From contig CAZPJD010000232.1 in the NCBI GenBank assembly GCA_964586775.1, positions 1 through 6,860 of the forward strand: a stretch of 6,860 nt of DNA, in the 5' to 3' direction. The notes under the pieces were generated by a model that was not told the DNA's origin, made no database searches, and saw nothing but the letters and a program-made list of their open reading frames with translations. This document shows, one piece after another, positions 5,401 to 6,860 of this stretch (positions are counted from its first letter, which is position 1; the number at the start of each line of letters is the position of its first letter). The translations under genes and the position numbers were made by a program. The stretch is from JADLEX01 sp964586775 (GTDB lineage: Bacteria; Lernaellota; Lernaellaia; JACKCT01).

Positions 5401-6860
5401 TCGAACGTCGCTCCCAGCGTCTCCATCTGCTCGCGAAGCCGGTCCGGCGTCACGAAGGTCAGCTCGCCCTGGGGGTTCTTGTAGATCGCGTAAACGTGGT
5501 TTTTCGAGGAGAGTCCGGCGAGCACATCTCGGGGTTTGACGTCCACCACACCGTACCACAGATCCCCGAATCGGGAAGGGTTCTTGGTAAAGGTTGCCGG
5601 GAAGGTCAGATCGCCGCCGCGCGATTTGTAGAGGGCGTCGCCGGAAAAGACCTGCGTTTGCCCGCTGCAATTCACCAAAAACGCCTTGTCCAGATACTCC
5701 GGGTGCCAAACCTTGAGCGACGAATCGAGGGCGACGTCGAGCCCACGCTGGCACGCGTAGATGACCGCGGGTTCGTCGTCCTTCCACTCCTGCTTCAGGA
5801 ACTCGTCGATGCGCGTGAGGTTCTTTTCGGCGCGACGGGTGGTCTCCATCGTGTGGTGCGCGACAAGGAAGGTGTTCACCGATCCCACCAGCGCCATGAG
5901 CACGATGAAAGCCCGTGCGAAGCCGCGCCTCACCGGTCCCGTTCGTGGGTTGTAGACCGCCGCCGCCATCATCGCGAGGCCAATGCCGGGCAAGAAGAAA
6001 AAGCGCGGCGTGTGGTAGGTCATGACGGTCTCGATGCGGATGACCATCGCCAGTGGCGCGGCGGTCAGGACCGCGAACGCGAGTCCGAACCACATGAGCG
6101 GATTCGCCCGCCAGAAATGGCGCTTTTGGAGCAGCAGCCCCATGATGACGACGAGGCCGAGCGTCACCAGCGGCCACTCGAAATACCAGACGTAGTTGCC
6201 GAAAGCCGCCAGTAGCCCCAGCAGGTAGCCGAAGGTCAGATCGACGCGCGGCTCACCCACATAGCCGCCCATCGTGCCGAGGATGGCGTAACGCACGATC
6301 ATGAACGCCGCGGCGGCGACGAAATACGGCGACGACAGGACGACCGTGCGCCGAACGATCGCGCTCGAGAGCTGGCCGCGGAAGTGGAACATGAACGCGC
6401 CCGACGCGATGAGCACCATCGGCAGCGTGATGTACATCTCCTTGCAGAAGTACGAGAACACGCCCGCAGCCAGCGAGCCCGTGAAATCCCACGGACGGTG
6501 GAAACGCAGGTAGCGCAGGAACAGCACGCACGAAACGAGAAAAAAGACCGCTCCGAGCAGGTCGAAGCGATTCGAGAGCCACAGGACGCCCTGCGCGGTG
6601 ATGGGCGAGATCGCGTAAAGCAAGGTCGCCCACGCGCTGTAGCCCTTGTATCCCGTCAGATGCTGCAAGAACTGCATGAGAAGCAGGCAGGTGATCGCCA
6701 GCAAGCCCATGTTGAAGGCGTAATAGACGGCGGGATTCAGGCCGCCCGCGAGCCAATTGAGTTTCCAAAACCAGAAGACGCCCGGGCGGTAGAACGCGCC
6801 GAACATGAGGTCGGTGGTGAACGGCGTGACGGGGTTTTCGATTCGGCTGATGAGGTGCAG
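5397..6860 (-). CDS. GT-C type membrane glycosyltransferase, TMTC-like (5' end missing)
   Basis: The frame is open to the right edge, so the 487 residues seen are the C-terminal part of a longer protein; the Met at 6806 is probably internal. The first 330 residues hold roughly nine or ten hydrophobic membrane segments (for example about 44-66, 99-118, 172-191, 230-245, 255-275, 285-303, 314-334). Several blocks recall the TMTC/GT39-like group of GT-C transferases, which use polyprenyl-phosphate sugars at the membrane: FYRPGVFWFWKLNWLAGGLNP (23-43), SPITAQGVLWLSNRFDLLGA (85-104), CKEMYITLP (139-147) and TPRFFFLPGIGLA (284-296). The catalytic acidic loop of GT-C enzymes lies before the window, so activity cannot be judged. 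Residues about 335-487 are hydrophilic and contain none of the TPR repeats that often follow this membrane domain; I do not recognise this part. Being coupled to two lipoproteins of the sulfatase fold points to assembly and modification of an envelope glycan. The exact sugar and acceptor are unknown. Confidence 0.75.
   Translation of the reverse strand: MHLISRIENPVTPFTTDLMFGAFYRPGVFWFWKLNWLAGGLNPAVYYAFNMGLLAITCLLLMQFLQHLTGYKGYSAWATLLYAISPITAQGVLWLSNRFDLLGAVFFLVSCVLFLRYLRFHRPWDFTGSLAAGVFSYFCKEMYITLPMVLIASGAFMFHFRGQLSSAIVRRTVVLSSPYFVAAAAFMIVRYAILGTMGGYVGEPRVDLTFGYLLGLLAAFGNYVWYFEWPLVTLGLVVIMGLLLQKRHFWRANPLMWFGLAFAVLTAAPLAMVIRIETVMTYHTPRFFFLPGIGLAMMAAAVYNPRTGPVRRGFARAFIVLMALVGSVNTFLVAHHTMETTRRAEKNLTRIDEFLKQEWKDDEPAVIYACQRGLDVALDSSLKVWHPEYLDKAFLVNCSGQTQVFSGDALYKSRGGDLTFPATFTKNPSRFGDLWYGVVDVKPRDVLAGLSSKNHVYAIYKNPQGELTFVTPDRLREQMETLGATFE
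5411..5415 (-). promoter_or_regulatory. Ribosome binding site of SulfB
   Basis: On the - strand GGGAG (5415-5411) lies 10 bases before the ATG at 5400, inside the last codons of the membrane glycosyltransferase gene. It fixes the lipoprotein start and would allow some initiation in addition to coupling. Confidence 0.55.

Noticed and set aside
5401..6177. N-terminal extension of SulfB by 259 codons
   Set aside because: It lies wholly inside the membrane glycosyltransferase gene in another frame, has a low-complexity Arg/Gly/Ala product, and would bury the lipobox signal peptide.
5496..6215. 239-codon + strand frame opposite the membrane glycosyltransferase
   Set aside because: It is antisense to a gene with clear membrane segments and family motifs; the product is Arg/His/Glu-rich with no hydrophobic core.

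Overview
The window is GC-rich, tightly packed bacterial DNA with almost no non-coding sequence. The two lipobox-type signal peptides and the family membership of the genes suggest a Gram-negative, high-GC bacterium, perhaps of a deltaproteobacterial or related lineage. That placement rests on general gene style only; there is no rRNA or other marker to settle it.

Layout. Positions 2-613 (+ strand) hold the end of panC and the complete panD, two steps of pantothenate (vitamin B5) synthesis: PanD makes beta-alanine and PanC joins it to pantoate. Everything from 600 to 6860 is on the - strand and reads, in transcription order: a multi-pass membrane protein of GT-C glycosyltransferase type related to the TMTC family (5' end outside the window), a sulfatase-fold lipoprotein (SulfB, 612 aa), a second sulfatase-fold lipoprotein (SulfA, 632 aa), and the ribosome-associated GTPase gene obg. 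The first three are joined by two successive ATGA stop/start overlaps. obg follows after only 26 bases with no visible terminator. panD and obg converge and overlap by 14 bases. There is no intergenic stretch longer than 27 bases, and I see no RNA genes, mobile elements, CRISPR or repeat arrays.

The most interesting part is the trio. SulfA keeps the metal ligands of the alkaline phosphatase/sulfatase superfamily but has Thr (T80) where a true sulfatase has the Cys or Ser that becomes formylglycine, so it is unlikely to be a classical sulfatase and may be a phosphotransferase or phosphodiesterase. SulfB is its paralogue with matching architecture, but nearly every catalytic and metal-binding position has been replaced (Ala at the nucleophile, Thr-Asn for the Asp-His pair, and others) while the reading frame is fully intact. 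It therefore looks like a maintained pseudoenzyme. With a polyprenyl-sugar-type membrane transferase upstream, my inference is a cell-envelope glycan-building and decorating module: a membrane glycosyltransferase, a catalytic lipoprotein and a non-catalytic lipoprotein partner made in matched amounts.
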